DNA of 64,000 bases from Amblyomma americanum (lineage: Eukaryota; Arthropoda; Arachnida; Ixodida; Ixodidae), in NCBI RefSeq assembly GCF_052857255.1, contig NC_135504.1:133102929-133166928 (forward strand), written 5' to 3'. A program made the translations under genes and the position numbers. This document shows, in pieces, positions 9,801 to 23,500 of the stretch. Below the pieces are notes generated by a model, which did no database searches, was not told the origin of the DNA, and saw nothing but the letters and a program-made list of their open reading frames with translations. The stretch's first letter is position 1. Each line of letters opens with the position of its first letter.

Positions 9801-12800
9801 CCCTATTAGCGTTCCACCTCTAACGGAAGCGTCGCGTGCGTCCGGAGTGCTGACGGTGATTTTTGAAAGCCGGCGGTTTTAAAGCTCGCTTCCACGGCAC
9901 ATCACTCGCGCCCCTATCAGCGCTCCACCTCTAACTAAAGCGTCACGTGCGTCCGGAGTGCTGACGGTGATTTTTGAAAGCCGGCGGTTTTAAAGCTCGC
10001 TACCACGGCACATCACACGCGCCCCTATTAGCGTTCCACCTCTAACGGAAGCGTCGCGTGCGTCCGGAGTGCTGACGGTGATTTTTGAAATCCGGCGGTT
10101 TTAAAGCTCGCTACCACGGAACATCACACGCGCCGCTATTAGCGTTCCACCTCTAACGAAAGCTTCACGTGCGTCCGGAGTGCTGACGGCGATTTTTGAA
10201 AGCCGGCGGTTTTAAAGCTCGCTGCCACGGCACATCACACGCGCCCCTATTAGCGTTCCACCTCTAACGGAAGCGTGGCGTGCGTCCGATGTTCTGACGG
10301 TGAATTTTGAAAGCCGGCGGTTTTTAAAGCTCGCTACCACCGCACATCACAGGTGCGCCTATTAGCGCTCCACATCTAACTAAAGCGTCACGTGCGTCCG
10401 GAGTGCTGACGGTGATTTTTGAAAGCCGGCGGTTTTAAAGCTCGCTACCACGGCACATCACACGCGCCCCTATTAGCGTTCCACCTCTAACGGAAGCGTC
10501 GCGTGCGTCTGGTGTTCTGAGGGTGAATGTTGAAAGCCGGCGGTTTTTAAAGCTCGCTACCACCGCACATCACAGGTGCCCCTATTAGCGCTCCACGTCT
10601 AACGAAAGCGTCACGTGCGTCCGGAGTGCTGACGGCGATTTTTGAAAGCCGGCGGTTTTAAAGCTCGCTGCCACGGCACACCACACGCGCCCCTATTAGC
10701 GTTCCACCTCTAACGGAAGCGTCGCGTGCGTCCGGAGTGCTGACGGTGATTTTTGAAAGCCGGCGGTTTTAAAGCTCGCTACCACGGCACATCACCCGCG
10801 CCGCTATTAGCGTTCCACCTCTAACGGAAGCGTCGCGTGCGTCCGGAGTGCTGACGGTGATTTTTGAAAGCCGGCGGTTTTAAAGCTCGCTACCACGGCA
10901 CATCACACGCGCCCCTATTAGCGTTCCACCTCAAACGGGAGCGTCTCGTGCGTCCGGTGTTCTGACGGTGAATTTTGAAAGCCGGCGGTTTTTAAAGCTC
11001 GCTACCACCGCACATCACAGGTTCCGCTATTAGCGTTCCACCTCTAACGAAACCGTCACTTGCGTCCGGAGTGCTGACGGTGATTTTGAAAGCCGGCGGT
11101 TTCTAAAGCTCGTTACCAGCACACATCACAGGTGCCCCTATTAGCGCTCCACGTCTAACAAAAGCGTCACGTGCGTGCAGAGTGCTGAGGGTGAATTTTG
11201 AAATCCGGCGGTTTTAAAGCTCGCTGCCACGGCACATCACACGCGCCCGTATTAGCGTTCCACCTCTAACGGAAGCGTGGCGTGCGTCCGCTCTTCTGAC
11301 GGTGAGTTTTGAAAGCCGGCGGTTTTTAACGCTCGCTACCACCGCACATCACAGGTGCTTCTATTAGCGCTCCACCTCTAACGAAAGCGTCACGTGCGTC
11401 CGGAGTGCTGACGGTAATTTTTGAAAGCCGGCGGTTTTAAAGCTCGCTACAACGGCACATCACACGCGCCACTATTAGCGTTCCACCTCTAACGGAAGCG
11501 TCGCGTGCGGGTGGTGTTCTGAGGGTGAATTTTGAAAGCCGGCGGTTTTTAAAGCTCGCTACCACCGCACATCACAGGTGCCCCTATTAGCGCTCCACGT
11601 CTAACGAAAGCGTCACGTGCGTCCGGAGTGCTGACGGCGATTTTTGAAAGCCGGCGGTTTTAAAGCTCGCTGCCACGGCACATCACACGCGCTCCTATTA
11701 GCGTTCCACCTCTAACGGAAGCGTGGCGTGCGTCCGCTGTTCTGACGGTGAATTTTGAAAGCCGGCGGTTTTTAAAGCTCGCTACCACCGCACATCACAG
11801 GTGCGCCTATTAGCGCTCCACCTCTAACTAAAGCGTCACGTGAGTCCGGAGTGCTGACGGTGATTTTTGAAAGCTGGCGGTTTTAAAGCTCGCTACCACG
11901 GCACATCACACGCGCCCCTATTAGCGTTCCACCTCTAACGGAAGCGTCGCGTGCGTCTGGTGTTCTGAGGGTGAATTTTGAAAGCCGGCGGGTTTTAAAG
12001 CTCGCTACCACCGCACATCACAGGTGCCCCTATTAGCGCTCCACCTCTAACGAAAGCGTCACGTGCGTCCGGAGTGCTGACGGTGATTTTTGAAAGCCGG
12101 CGGTTTTAAAGCTCGCTACCACGGCACATCACACGCGCCCCTATTAGCGTTACACCTCTAACAGAAGCGTGGCGTGCGTCCGGTGTTCTGACGGTGAATT
12201 TTGAAAGCCGGCGGATTTTAAAGCTCGCTACCAGCGCACATCACTGGTGCCCCTATTAGCGCTCCACCTCTAACGAAAGCGTCACGTGCGTCCGGAGTGC
12301 TGATGGTGATTTTTGAAAGCCGGCGGTTTTAAAGCTCGCTACCACGGCACATCACACGCGCCCCTATTAGCGTTCCACCTCTAACGGAAGCGTCGCGTGC
12401 GTCCGGAGTGCTGACGGTGATTTTTGAAAGCCGGCGGTTTTAAAGCTCGCTTCCACGGCACATCACCCGCGCCCCTATCAGCGCTCCACCTCTAACTAAA
12501 GCGTCGCGTGCGTCCGGAGTGCTGACGGTGATTTTTGAAATCCGGCGGTTTTAAAGCTCGCTACCACGGAACATCACACGCGCCGCTATTAGCGTTCCAC
12601 CTCTAACGAAAGCTTCACGTGCGTCCGGAGTGCTGACGGCGATTTTTGAAAGCCGGCGGTTTTAAAGCTCGCTGCCACGGCACATCACACGCGCCCCTAT
12701 TAGCGTTCCACCTCTAACGGAAGCGTGGCGTGCGTCCGATGTTCTGACGGTGAATTTTGAAAGCCGGCGGTTTTTAAAGCTCGCTACCACCGCACATCAC

Positions 12801-15452
12801 AGGTGCGCCTATTAGCGCTCCACATCTAACTAAAGCGTCACGTGCGTCCGGAGTGCTGACGGTGATTTTTGAAAGCCGGCGGTTTTAAAGCTCGCTACCA
12901 CGGCACATCACACGCGCCCCTATTAGCGTTCCACCTCTAACGGAAGCGTCGCGTGCGTCTGGTGTTCTGAGGGTGAATGTTGAAAGCCGGCGGTTTTTAA
13001 AGCTCGCTACCACCGCACATCACAGGTGCCCCTATTAGCGCTCCACGTCTAACGAAAGCGTCACGTGCGTCCGGAGTGCTGACGGCGATTTTTGAAAGCC
13101 GGCGGTTTTAAAGCTCGCTGCCACGGCACACCACACGCGCCCCTATTAGCGTTCCACCTCTAACGGAAGCGTCGCGTGCGTCCGGAGTGCTGACGGTGAT
13201 TTTTGAAAGCCGGCGGTTTTAAAGCTCGCTACCACGGCACATCACCCGCGCCGCTATTAGCGTTCCACCTCTAACGGAAGCGTCGCGTGCGTCCGGAGTG
13301 CTGACGGTGATTTTTGAAAGCCGGCGGTTTTAAAGCTCGCTACCACGGCACATCACACGCGCCCCTATTAGCGTTCCACCTCAAACGGGAGCGTCTCGTG
13401 CGTCCGGTGTTCTGACGGTGAATTTTGAAAGCCGGCGGTTTTTAAAGCTCGCTACCACCGCACATCACAGGTTCCGCTATTAGCGTTCCACCTCTAACGA
13501 AACCGTCACTTGCGTCCGGAGTGCTGACGGTGATTTTGAAAGCCGGCGGTTTCTAAAGCTCGTTACCAGCACACATCACAGGTGCCCCTATTAGCGCTCC
13601 ACGTCTAACAAAAGCGTCACGTGCGTGCAGAGTGCTGAGGGTGAATTTTGAAATCCGGCGGTTTTAAAGCTCGCTGCCACGGCACATCACACGCGCCCGT
13701 ATTAGCGTTCCACCTCTAACGGAAGCGTGGCGTGCGTCCGCTCTTCTGACGGTGAGTTTTGAAAGCCGGCGGTTTTTAACGCTCGCTACCACCGCACATC
13801 ACAGGTGCTTCTATTAGCGCTCCACCTCTAACGAAAGCGTCACGTGCGTCCGGAGTGCTGACGGTAATTTTTGAAAGCCGGCGGTTTTAAAGCTCGCTAC
13901 AACGGCACATCACACGCGCCACTATTAGCGTTCCACCTCTAACGGAAGCGTCGCGTGCGGGTGGTGTTCTGAGGGTGAATTTTGAAAGCCGGCGGTTTTT
14001 AAAGCTCGCTACCACCGCACATCACAGGTGCCCCTATTAGCGCTCCACGTCTAACGAAAGCGTCACGTGCGTCCGGAGTGCTGACGGCGATTTTTGAAAG
14101 CCGGCGGTTTTAAAGCTCGCTGCCACGGCACATCACACGCGCTCCTATTAGCGTTCCACCTCTAACGGAAGCGTGGCGTGCGTCCGCTGTTCTGACGGTG
14201 AATTTTGAAAGCCGGCGGTTTTTAAAGCTCGCTACCACCGCACATCACAGGTGCGCCTATTAGCGCTCCACCTCTAACTAAAGCGTCACGTGAGTCCGGA
14301 GTGCTGACGGTGATTTTTGAAAGCTGGCGGTTTTAAAGCTCGCTACCACGGCACATCACACGCGCCCCTATTAGCGTTCCACCTCTAACGGAAGCGTCGC
14401 GTGCGTCTGGTGTTCTGAGGGTGAATTTTGAAAGCCGGCGGGTTTTAAAGCTCGCTACCACCGCACATCACAGGTGCCCCTATTAGCGCTCCACCTCTAA
14501 CGAAAGCGTCACGTGCGTCCGGAGTGCTGACGGTGATTTTTGAAAGCCGGCGGTTTTAAAGCTCGCTACCACGGCACATCACACGCGCCCCTATTAGCGT
14601 TACACCTCTAACAGAAGCGTGGCGTGCGTCCGGTGTTCTGACGGTGAATTTTGAAAGCCGGCGGATTTTAAAGCTCGCTACCAGCGCACATCACTGGTGC
14701 CCCTATTAGCGCTCCACCTCTAACGAAAGCGTCACGTGCGTCCGGAGTGCTGATGGTGATTTTTGAAAGCCGGCGGTTTTAAAGCTCGCTACCACGGCAC
14801 ATCACACGCGCCCCTATTAGCGTTCCACCTCTAACGGAAGCGTCGCGTGCGTCCGGAGTGCTGACGGTGATTTTTGAAAGCCGGCGGTTTTAAAGCTCGC
14901 TTCCACGGCACATCACCCGCGCCCCTATCAGCGCTCCACCTCTAACTAAAGCGTCACGTGCGTCCGGAGTGCTGACGGTGATTTTTGAAAGCCGGCGGTT
15001 TTAAAGCTCGCTACCACGGCACATCACACGCGCCCCTATTAGCGTTCCACCTCTAACGGAAGCGTCGCGTGCGTCCGGAGTGCTGACGGTGATTTTTGAA
15101 AGCCGGCGGTTTTAAAGCTCGCTATCACGGCACATCACACGCGCCCCTATTAGCGTTCCACCTCAAACGGGAGCGTCCCGTGCGTCCGGTGTTCCGACGG
15201 TGAATTTTGAAAGCCGGCGGTTTTTAAAGCTCGCTACCACCGCACATCACAGGTTCCCCTATTAGCGCTCCACCTCTAACGAAAGCGTCACTTGCGTCCG
15301 GAGTGCTGACGGTGATTTTGAAAGCCGGCGGTTTTAAAGCACGCTACCACGGCACATCACACGCGCCGCTATTAGCGCTCCACCTCTAACGAAAGCGTCA
15401 CGTGCGTCCGGAGTGCTGACAGTGATTTTTGAAAGCCGGCGGATTTAAAGCT

Positions 15453-18400
15453 CGCTACCACGGCACATCACACGCGCCCCTATTAGCGTTCCACCTCTAA
15501 CGGAAGCGTGGCGTGCGTCCGCTGTTCTGACGGTGAATTTTGAAAGCCGGCGGTTTTTAAAGCTCGCTACCACCGCACATCACAGGTGCGCCTATTAGCG
15601 CTCCACCTCTAACTAAAGCGTCACGTGCGTCCGCAGTGCTGACGGTGATTTTTGAAAGCCGGCGGTTTCAAAGCTCGCTACCACGGCACATCACACGAGC
15701 CACTATTAGCGTTCCACCTCTAACGGAAGCGTCGCGTGCGTCTGGTGTTCTGAGGGTGAATTTTGAAAGCCGGCGGGTTTTTAAGCTCGCTACCACCGCA
15801 CATCACAGGTGCCCCTATTAGCGCTCCACGTCTAACGAAAGCGTCACGTGCGTCCGGAGTGCTGACGACGATTTTTGAAAGCAGGCGGTTTTAAAGCTCG
15901 CTACCACGGCACATCTCACGCGCCGCTATTAGCGTTCCACCTCTAACGGAAGCGTGGCGTGCGTCCAGTGTTCTGACGGTGAATTTTGAAAGCCGGCGGT
16001 TTTTAAAGCTCGCTACCACCGCACATCACAGGTGCCCCTATTAGCGCTCCACGTCTAACGAAAGCTTCACGTGCGTCCGGAGTGCTGACGGCGATTTTTG
16101 AAAGCCGGCGGTTTTAAAGCTCGCTGCCACGGCACATCACACGCGCCCCTATTAGCGTTCCACCTCTAACGGAAGCGTGGCGTGCGTCCGGTGTTCTGAC
16201 GGTGAATTTTGAAAGCCGGCGGTTTTTAAAGCTCGCTACCACCGCACATCACAGGTGCGCCTATTAGCGCTCCACCTCTAACTAAAGCGTCACGTGCGTC
16301 CGGAGTGCTGACGGTGATTTTTGAAAGCCGGCGGTTTTAAAGCTCGCTACCACGGCACATCACACGCGCCCCTATTAGCGTTCCACCTCTAACGGAAGCG
16401 TCGCGTGCGTCTGGTGTTCTGAGGGTGAATGTTGAAAGCCGGCGGTTTTTAAAGCTCGCTACCACCGCACATCACAGGTGCCCCTATTAGCGCTCCACGT
16501 CTAACGAAAGCGTCACGTGCGTCCGGAGTGCTGACGGCGATTTTTGAAAGCCGGCGGTTTTAAAGCTCGCTGCCACGGCACACCACACGCGCCCCTATTA
16601 GCGTTCCACCTCTAACGGAAGCGTGGCGTTCGTCCGCTGTTCTGACGGTGAATTTTGAAAGCCGGCGGTTTTTAAAGCTCGCTACCACCGCACATCACAG
16701 GTGCGCCTATTAGCGCTCCACCTCTAACTAAAGCGTCACGTGAGTCCGGAGTGCTGACGGTGATTTTTGAAAGCTGGCGGTTTTAAAGCTCGCTACCACG
16801 GCACATCACACGCGCCCCTATTAGCGTTCCACCTCTAACGGAAGCGTCGCGTGCGTCTGGTGTTCTGAGGGTGAATTTTGAAAGCCGGCGGGTTTTAAAG
16901 CTCGCTACCACCGCACATCACAGGTGCCCCTATTAGCGCTCCACCTCTAACGAAAGCGTCACGTGCGTCCGGAGTGCTGACGGTGATTTTTGAAAGCCGG
17001 CGGTTTTAAAGCTCGCTACCACGGCACATCACACGCGCCCCTATTAGCGTTACACCTCTAACAGAAGCGTGGCGTGCGTCCGGTGTTCTGACGGTGAATT
17101 TTGAAAGCCGGCGGATTTTAAAGCTCGCTACCAGCGCACATCACTGGTGCCCCTATTAGCGCTCCACCTCTAACGAAAGCGTCACGTGCGTCCAGAGTGC
17201 TGATGGTGATTTTTGAAAGCCGGCGGTTTTAAAGCTCGCTACCACGGCACATCACACGCGCCCCTATTAGCGTTCCACCTCTAACGGAAGCGTCGCGTGC
17301 GTCCGGAGTGCTGACGGTGATTTTTGAAAGCCGGCGGTTTTAAAGCTCGCTTCCACGGCACATCACCCGCGCCCCTATCAGCGCTCCACCTCTAACTAAA
17401 GCGTCACGTGCGTCCGGAGTGCTGACGGTGATTTTTGAAAGCCGGCGGTTTTAAAGCTCGCTACCACGGCACATCACACGCGCCCCTATTAGCGTTCCAC
17501 CTCTAACGGAAGCGTCGCGTGCGTCCGGAGTGCTGACGGTGATTTTTGAAAGCCGGCGGTTTTAAAGCTCGCTATCACGGCACATCACACGCGCCCCTAT
17601 TAGCGTTCCACCTCAAACGGGAGCGTCCCGTGCGTCCGGTGTTCCGACGGTGAATTTTGAAAGCCGGCGGTTTTTAAAGCTCGCTACCACCGCACATCAC
17701 AGGTTCCCCTATTAGCGCTCCACCTCTAACGAAAGCGTCACTTGCGTCCGGAGTGCTGACGGTGATTTTGAAAGCCGGCGGTTTTAAAGCACGCTACCAC
17801 GGCACATCACACGCGCCGCTATTAGCGCTCCACCTCTAACGAAAGCGTCACGTGCGTCCGGAGTGCTGACAGTGATTTTTGAAAGCCGGCGGATTTAAAG
17901 CTCGCTACCACGGCACATCACACGCGCCCCTATTAGCGTTCCACCTCTAACGGAAGCGTGGCGTGCGTCCGCTGTTCTGACGGTGAATTTTGAAAGCCGG
18001 CGGTTTTTAAAGCTCGCTACCACCGCACATCACAGGTGCGCCTATTAGCGCTCCACCTCTAACTAAAGCGTCACGTGCGTCCGCAGTGCTGACGGTGATT
18101 TTTGAAAGCCGGCGGTTTCAAAGCTCGCTACCACGGCACATCACACGAGCCACTATTAGCGTTCCACCTCTAACGGAAGCGTCGCGTGCGTCTGGTGTTC
18201 TGAGGGTGAATTTTGAAAGCCGGCGGGTTTTTAAGCTCGCTACCACCGCACATCACAGGTGCCCCTATTAGCGCTCCACGTCTAACGAAAGCGTCACGTG
18301 CGTCCGGAGTGCTGACGACGATTTTTGAAAGCAGGCGGTTTTAAAGCTCGCTACCACGGCACATCTCACGCGCCGCTATTAGCGTTCCACCTCTAACGGA

Positions 18401-20500
18401 AGCGTGGCGTGCGTCCAGTGTTCTGACGGTGAATTTTGAAAGCCGGCGGTTTTTAAAGCTCGCTACCACCGCACATCACAGGTGCCCCTATTAGCGCTCC
18501 ACGTCTAACGAAAGCTTCACGTGCGTCCGGAGTGCTGACGGCGATTTTTGAAAGCCGGCGGTTTTAAAGCTCGCTGCCACGGCACATCACACGCGCCCCT
18601 ATTAGCGTTCCACCTCTAACGGAAGCGTGGCGTGCGTCCGGTGTTCTGACGGTGAATTTTGAAAGCCGGCGGTTTTTAAAGCTCGCTACCACCGCACATC
18701 ACAGGTGCGCCTATTAGCGCTCCACCTCTAACTAAAGCGTCACGTGCGTCCGGAGTGCTGACGGTGATTTTTGAAAGCCGGCGGTTTTAAAGCTCGCTAC
18801 CACGGCACATCACACGCGCCCCTATTAGCGTTCCACCTCTAACGGAAGCGTGGCGTTCGTCCGCTGTTCTGACGGTGAATTTTGAAAGCCGGCGGTTTTT
18901 AAAGCTCGCTACCACCGCACATCACAGGTGCGCCTATTAGCGCTCCACCTCTAACTAAAGCGTCACGTGAGTCCGGAGTGCTGACGGTGATTTTTGAAAG
19001 CCGGCGGTTTTAAAGCTCGCTGCAACGGCACATCACACGCGCCCATATTAGCGTTCCACCTCTAACAGAAGCATGGCGTGCGTCCGCTGTTCTGACGGTG
19101 AATTTTGAAAGCCGGCGGTTTTTAAAGCTCGCTACCACCGCACATCACACGTGCGCCTATTAGCGCTCCACCTCTAACTAAAGCTTCACGTGCGTCCGGA
19201 GTAATGACGGTGATTTTTGAAAGCCGGCGGTTTTAAAGCTCGCTACCACAGCACATCACACGCGCCTCTATTAGCGTTCCACCTCTAACGGAAGCTTGGC
19301 GTGCGTCCGGTGTTCTGACGGTGAGTTTTGAAAGCCGGAAGTTTTTAAAGCTCGCTACCACCGCACATCACAGGTGCCACTAATAGCGCTCCACCTCTAA
19401 CGAAAGCGTCACGTGCGTCCGGAGTGCTGACGGTGATTTTTGAAAGCCGGCTGTTTTAAAGCTCGCTACCACGGCACATCACACGCGCCCCTATTAGCGT
19501 TACACCTCTAACGGAAGCGTCGCGTGCGTCCGGAGTGCTGACGGTGATTTTTGAAAGCCGGCAGTTTTAAAGCTCGCTACCACGGTACATCACACGTGCC
19601 CCTATTATCGTTCCACCTCTAACAGAAGCGTGGCGTGCGTCCGGTGTTCTGACGGTGAATTTTGAAAGCCGGCGGATTTTAAAGCTCGCTACCAGCGCAC
19701 ATCACAGGTGCCCCTATTAGCGCTCCACCTCTAACGAAAGCGTCACGTGCGTCCGGAGTGCTGACGGTGATTTTTGAAAGCCGGCGGTTTTAAAGCTCGC
19801 TACCACGGCACATCACACGCGCCCCTATTAGCGTTCCACCTCTAACGGAAGCGTCGCGTGCGTCCGGAGTGCTGACGGTGATTTTTGAAATCCGGCGGTT
19901 TTAAAGCTCGCTACCACGGAACATCACACGCGCCGCTATTAGCGTTCCACCTCTAACGGAAGCGTCGCGTGCGTCCGGAGTGCTGACGGTGATTTTTGAA
20001 AGCCGGCGGTTTTAAAGCTCGCTATCACGGCACATCACACGCGCCCCTATTAGCGTTCCACCTCAAACGGGAGCGTCCCGTGCGTCCGGTGTTCTGACGG
20101 TGAATTTTGAAAGCCGGCGGTTTTTAAAGCTCGCTACCACCGCACATCACAGGTTCCCCTATTAGCGCTCCACCTCTAACGAAAGCGTCACTTGCGTCCG
20201 GAGTGCTGACGGTGATTTTGAAAGCCGGCGGTTTTAAAGCTCGCTACCACGGCACATCACACGCGCCGCTATTAGCGCTCCACCTCTAACGAAAGCGTCA
20301 CGTGCGTCCGGAGTGCTGACAGTGATTTTTGAAAGCCGGCGGATTTAAAGCTCGCTACCACGGCACATCACACGCGCCCCTATTAGCGTTCCATCTCTAA
20401 CGGAAGCGTGGCGTGCGTCCGCTGTTCTGACGGTGAATTTTGAAAGCCGGCGGTTTTTAAAGCTCGCTACCACCGCACATCACAGGTGCGCCTATTAGCG
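15453..20500. repeat. Continuation of the HOR series at a 2450 bp period
   Basis: Markers repeat at 2450 bp: GTTCCGACGG at 15191 and 17641, with GTTCTGACGG at 20091; TACACCTCTAACAG at 14601 and 17051; and a run of about 186 bases at 15636 and 18086 without a visible difference. The GGCGTTCGTCC variant recurs at 16628 and 18855, 2227 bp apart, so a 223 bp dimer has been lost between them. From about 18.86 to 19.9 kb the variants differ from the preceding unit, so the last unit is a mosaic. The short open frames at 15636-15821 and 18086-18271 are the same satellite stretch twice. Confidence 0.82.
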
Positions 20501-23500
20501 CTCCACCTCTAACTAAAGCGTCACGTGCGTCCGCAGTGCTGACGGTGATTTTTGAAAGCCGGCGGTTTTAAAGCTCGCTACCACGGCACATCACACGAGC
20601 CACTATTAGCGCTCCACCTCTAACGGAAGCATCGCGTGCGTCTGGTGTTCTGAGGGTGAATTTTGAAAGCCGGCGGTTTTTAAAGCTCGCTACCACCGCA
20701 CATCACAGGTGCCCCTATTAGCGCTCCACGTCTAACGAAAGCTTCACGTGCGTCCGGAGTGCTGACGGCGATTTTTGAAAGCCGGCGGTTTTAAAGCTCG
20801 CTGCCACGGCACATCACACGCGCCCCTATTAGCGTTCCACCTCTAACGGAAGCGTGACGTGCGTCCGCTGTTCTGACGGTGAATTTTGAAAGCCGGCGGT
20901 TTTTAAAGCTCGCTACCACCGCACATCACAGGTGCGCCTATTAGCGCTCCACCTCTAACTAAAGCGTCACGTGAGTCCGGAGTGCTGAAGGTGATTTTTG
21001 AAAGCTGGCGGTTTTAAAGCTCGCTACCACGGCACATCACACGCGCCCCTATTAGAGTTCCACCTCTAACGGAAGCGTCGCGTGCGTCTGGTGTTCTGAG
21101 GGTGAATTTTGAAAGCCGGCGGGTTTTTAAGCTCGCTACCACCGCACATCACAGGTGCCCCTATTAGCGCTCCACGTCTAACGAAAGCGTCACGTGCGTC
21201 CGGAGTGCTGACGACGATTTTTGAAAGCCGGCGGTTTTAAAGCTCGCTACCACGGCACATCACACGCGCCGCTATTAGCGTTCCACCTCTAACGGAAGCG
21301 TGGCGTGCGTCCAGTGTTCTGACGGTGAATTTCGAAAGCCGGCGGTTATTAAAGCTCGCTACCACCGCACATCACAGGTGCCCCTATTAGCGCTCCACGT
21401 CTAACGAAAGCTTCACGAGCGTCCGGAGTGCTGACGGCGATTTTTGAAAGCCGGCGGTTTTAAAGCTCGCTGCCACGGCACATCACACGCGCCCCTATTA
21501 GCTTTCCACCTCTAACGGAAGCGTGGCGTGCGTCCGGTGTTCTGACGGTGAATTTTGAAAGCCGGCGGTTTTTAAAGCTCGCTACCACCGCACATCACAG
21601 GTGCGCCTATTAGCGCTCCACCTCTAACTAAAGCGTCACGTGCGTCCGGACTGCTGACGGTGATTTTTGAAAGCCGGCGGTTTTAAAGCTCGCTACCACG
21701 GCACATCACACGCGCCCCTATTAGCGTTCGACCTCTAACGGAAGCGTGGCGTGCGTCCGGTGTTCTGACGGTGAGTTTTGAAAGCTGGCGGTTTTAAAGC
21801 TCGCTACCACGGCACATCACACGCGCCCCTATTATCGTTCCACCTCTAACGGAAGCGTCGCGTGCGTCTGGTGTTCTGAGGGTGAAATTTGAAAGCCGGC
21901 GGTTTTTAAAGCTCGCAACCACCGCACATCACAGGTGCCCCTATTAGCGCTCTACGTCTAACGAAAGCGTCACGTGCGTCCGGAGTGCTGACGGCGATAT
22001 TTGAAAGCTGCCGGTATTAAAGCTCGCTGCCACGTCACATCACACGCGCCCCTATTAGCGTTCCACCTCTAACGGAAGCGTCGCGTGCGTCCGGAGTGCT
22101 GACGGTGATTTTTGAAAGCCGGCGGATTTAAAGCTCGCTGCCACGGTACATCACACGCGCCCCTATTAGCGTTCCACCTCTAACGGAAGCGTCGCGTGCG
22201 TCCGGTGTTCTGACGGTGAATTTTGAAAGCCGGCGGTTTTTAAAGCTCGCTACCACCGCACATCACAGGTTCCCCCATTAGCGCTCCACCTCTAACGAAA
22301 GCGTCACGTGCGTCCGGAGTGCTGACGGTGATTTTGAAAGCCGGCGGTTTTAAAGCTCGCTACCACGGCACATCACACGCGCTCCTATTAGCGTTCCACC
22401 TTTAACGAAGCGTCGCGTGCGTGCGGTGTTCTGACGGTGAATTTTGAAAGCCGGCGGTTTTAAACGCGCCCTACCACCGCACATTAGAGGTGCCTCTATT
22501 AGCGCTCCACCTCTAACGAAAGCGTCACGTGCGTCCGGAGTGCTGACGGCGATTTTTGAAAGCCGGCGGTTTTAAAGCTCGCTGCCACGGCACATCACAC
22601 GCGCCCCTATTAGCGTTCCACCTCTAACGGAACCGTGGCGTGCGTCCGCTGTTCTGACGGTGAATTTTGAAAGCCCGCGGTTTTTAAAGCTCGCTACCAC
22701 CGCACATCACAGGTGCGCCTATTAGCGCTCCACGTCTAACTAAAGCGTCACGTGCGTCCGGAGTGCTGATGTTGATTTTTGAAAGCCGGCAGTTTTAATG
22801 CTCGCTACCATGGCACATCACACGCGCTCCTATTAGCGTTCCACCTTTAACAAAGCGTCGCGTGCGTCCGGTGTTCTGACGGTGAATTTTGAAAGCCGGC
22901 GGTTTTAAAAGCGCCCTACCACCGCACATTAGAGGTGCCCCTATTAGCGCTCCACCTCTAACGAAAGCGTCACGTGCGTCCGGAGTGCTGACGGTGATTT
23001 TTGAAAGCCGGCGGTTTTAAAGCTCGCTACCACGGCACATCACACGCGCCCGTATTAGCGTTCCACCTCTAACGGAAGCGTGGCGTGCGTCCGCTCTTCT
23101 GACGGTGAGTTTTGAAAGCCGGCAGTTTTTAACGCTCGCTACCACCGCACATCACAGGTGCCTCTATTAGCGCTCCACCTCTAACTAAAGCGTCACGTGC
23201 GTCCGGAGTGCTGACGGTGATTTTTGAAAGCCGGCGGTTTTAAAGGTCACTACCACGGCACATCACACGCGCCCCTATTAGCGTTCCACCTCTAACGAAA
23301 GCGTCACGTGCGTCCGGAGTGCTGACGGTGATTTTTGAAAGCCGGCGGTTTTAAAGCTCGCTGCCACGGCACATCACACGCGCCCCTATTAGCGTTCCAC
23401 CTCTAACGGAAGCGTGGCGTGCGTCCGCTGTTCTGACGGTGAATTTTGAAAGCCCGCGGTTTTTAAAGCTCGCTACCACCGCACATCACAGGTGCGCCTA

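Larger units (their letters stand above)
5210..15452. repeat. Higher-order repeat series, steps of 2782, 2561 and 2450 bp
   Basis: The rare variant AACCGTCACTTG recurs at 5708, 8490, 11051 and 13501, giving steps of 2782, 2561 and 2450 bp. A second marker, ACCCGCGCC, recurs at 5451, 8233, 10794 and 13244 with exactly the same steps. A third, TTTTAACGCTCG, recurs at 5981, 8763, 11324 and 13774. The units are therefore 25, 23 and 22 monomers long, differing by whole monomers, and they look nearly identical base for base over long stretches. This is the signature of recent tandem amplification by unequal exchange. Approximate starts are 5210, 7992, 10553 and 13003; boundaries are good to a few hundred bases. 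Confidence 0.88.
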
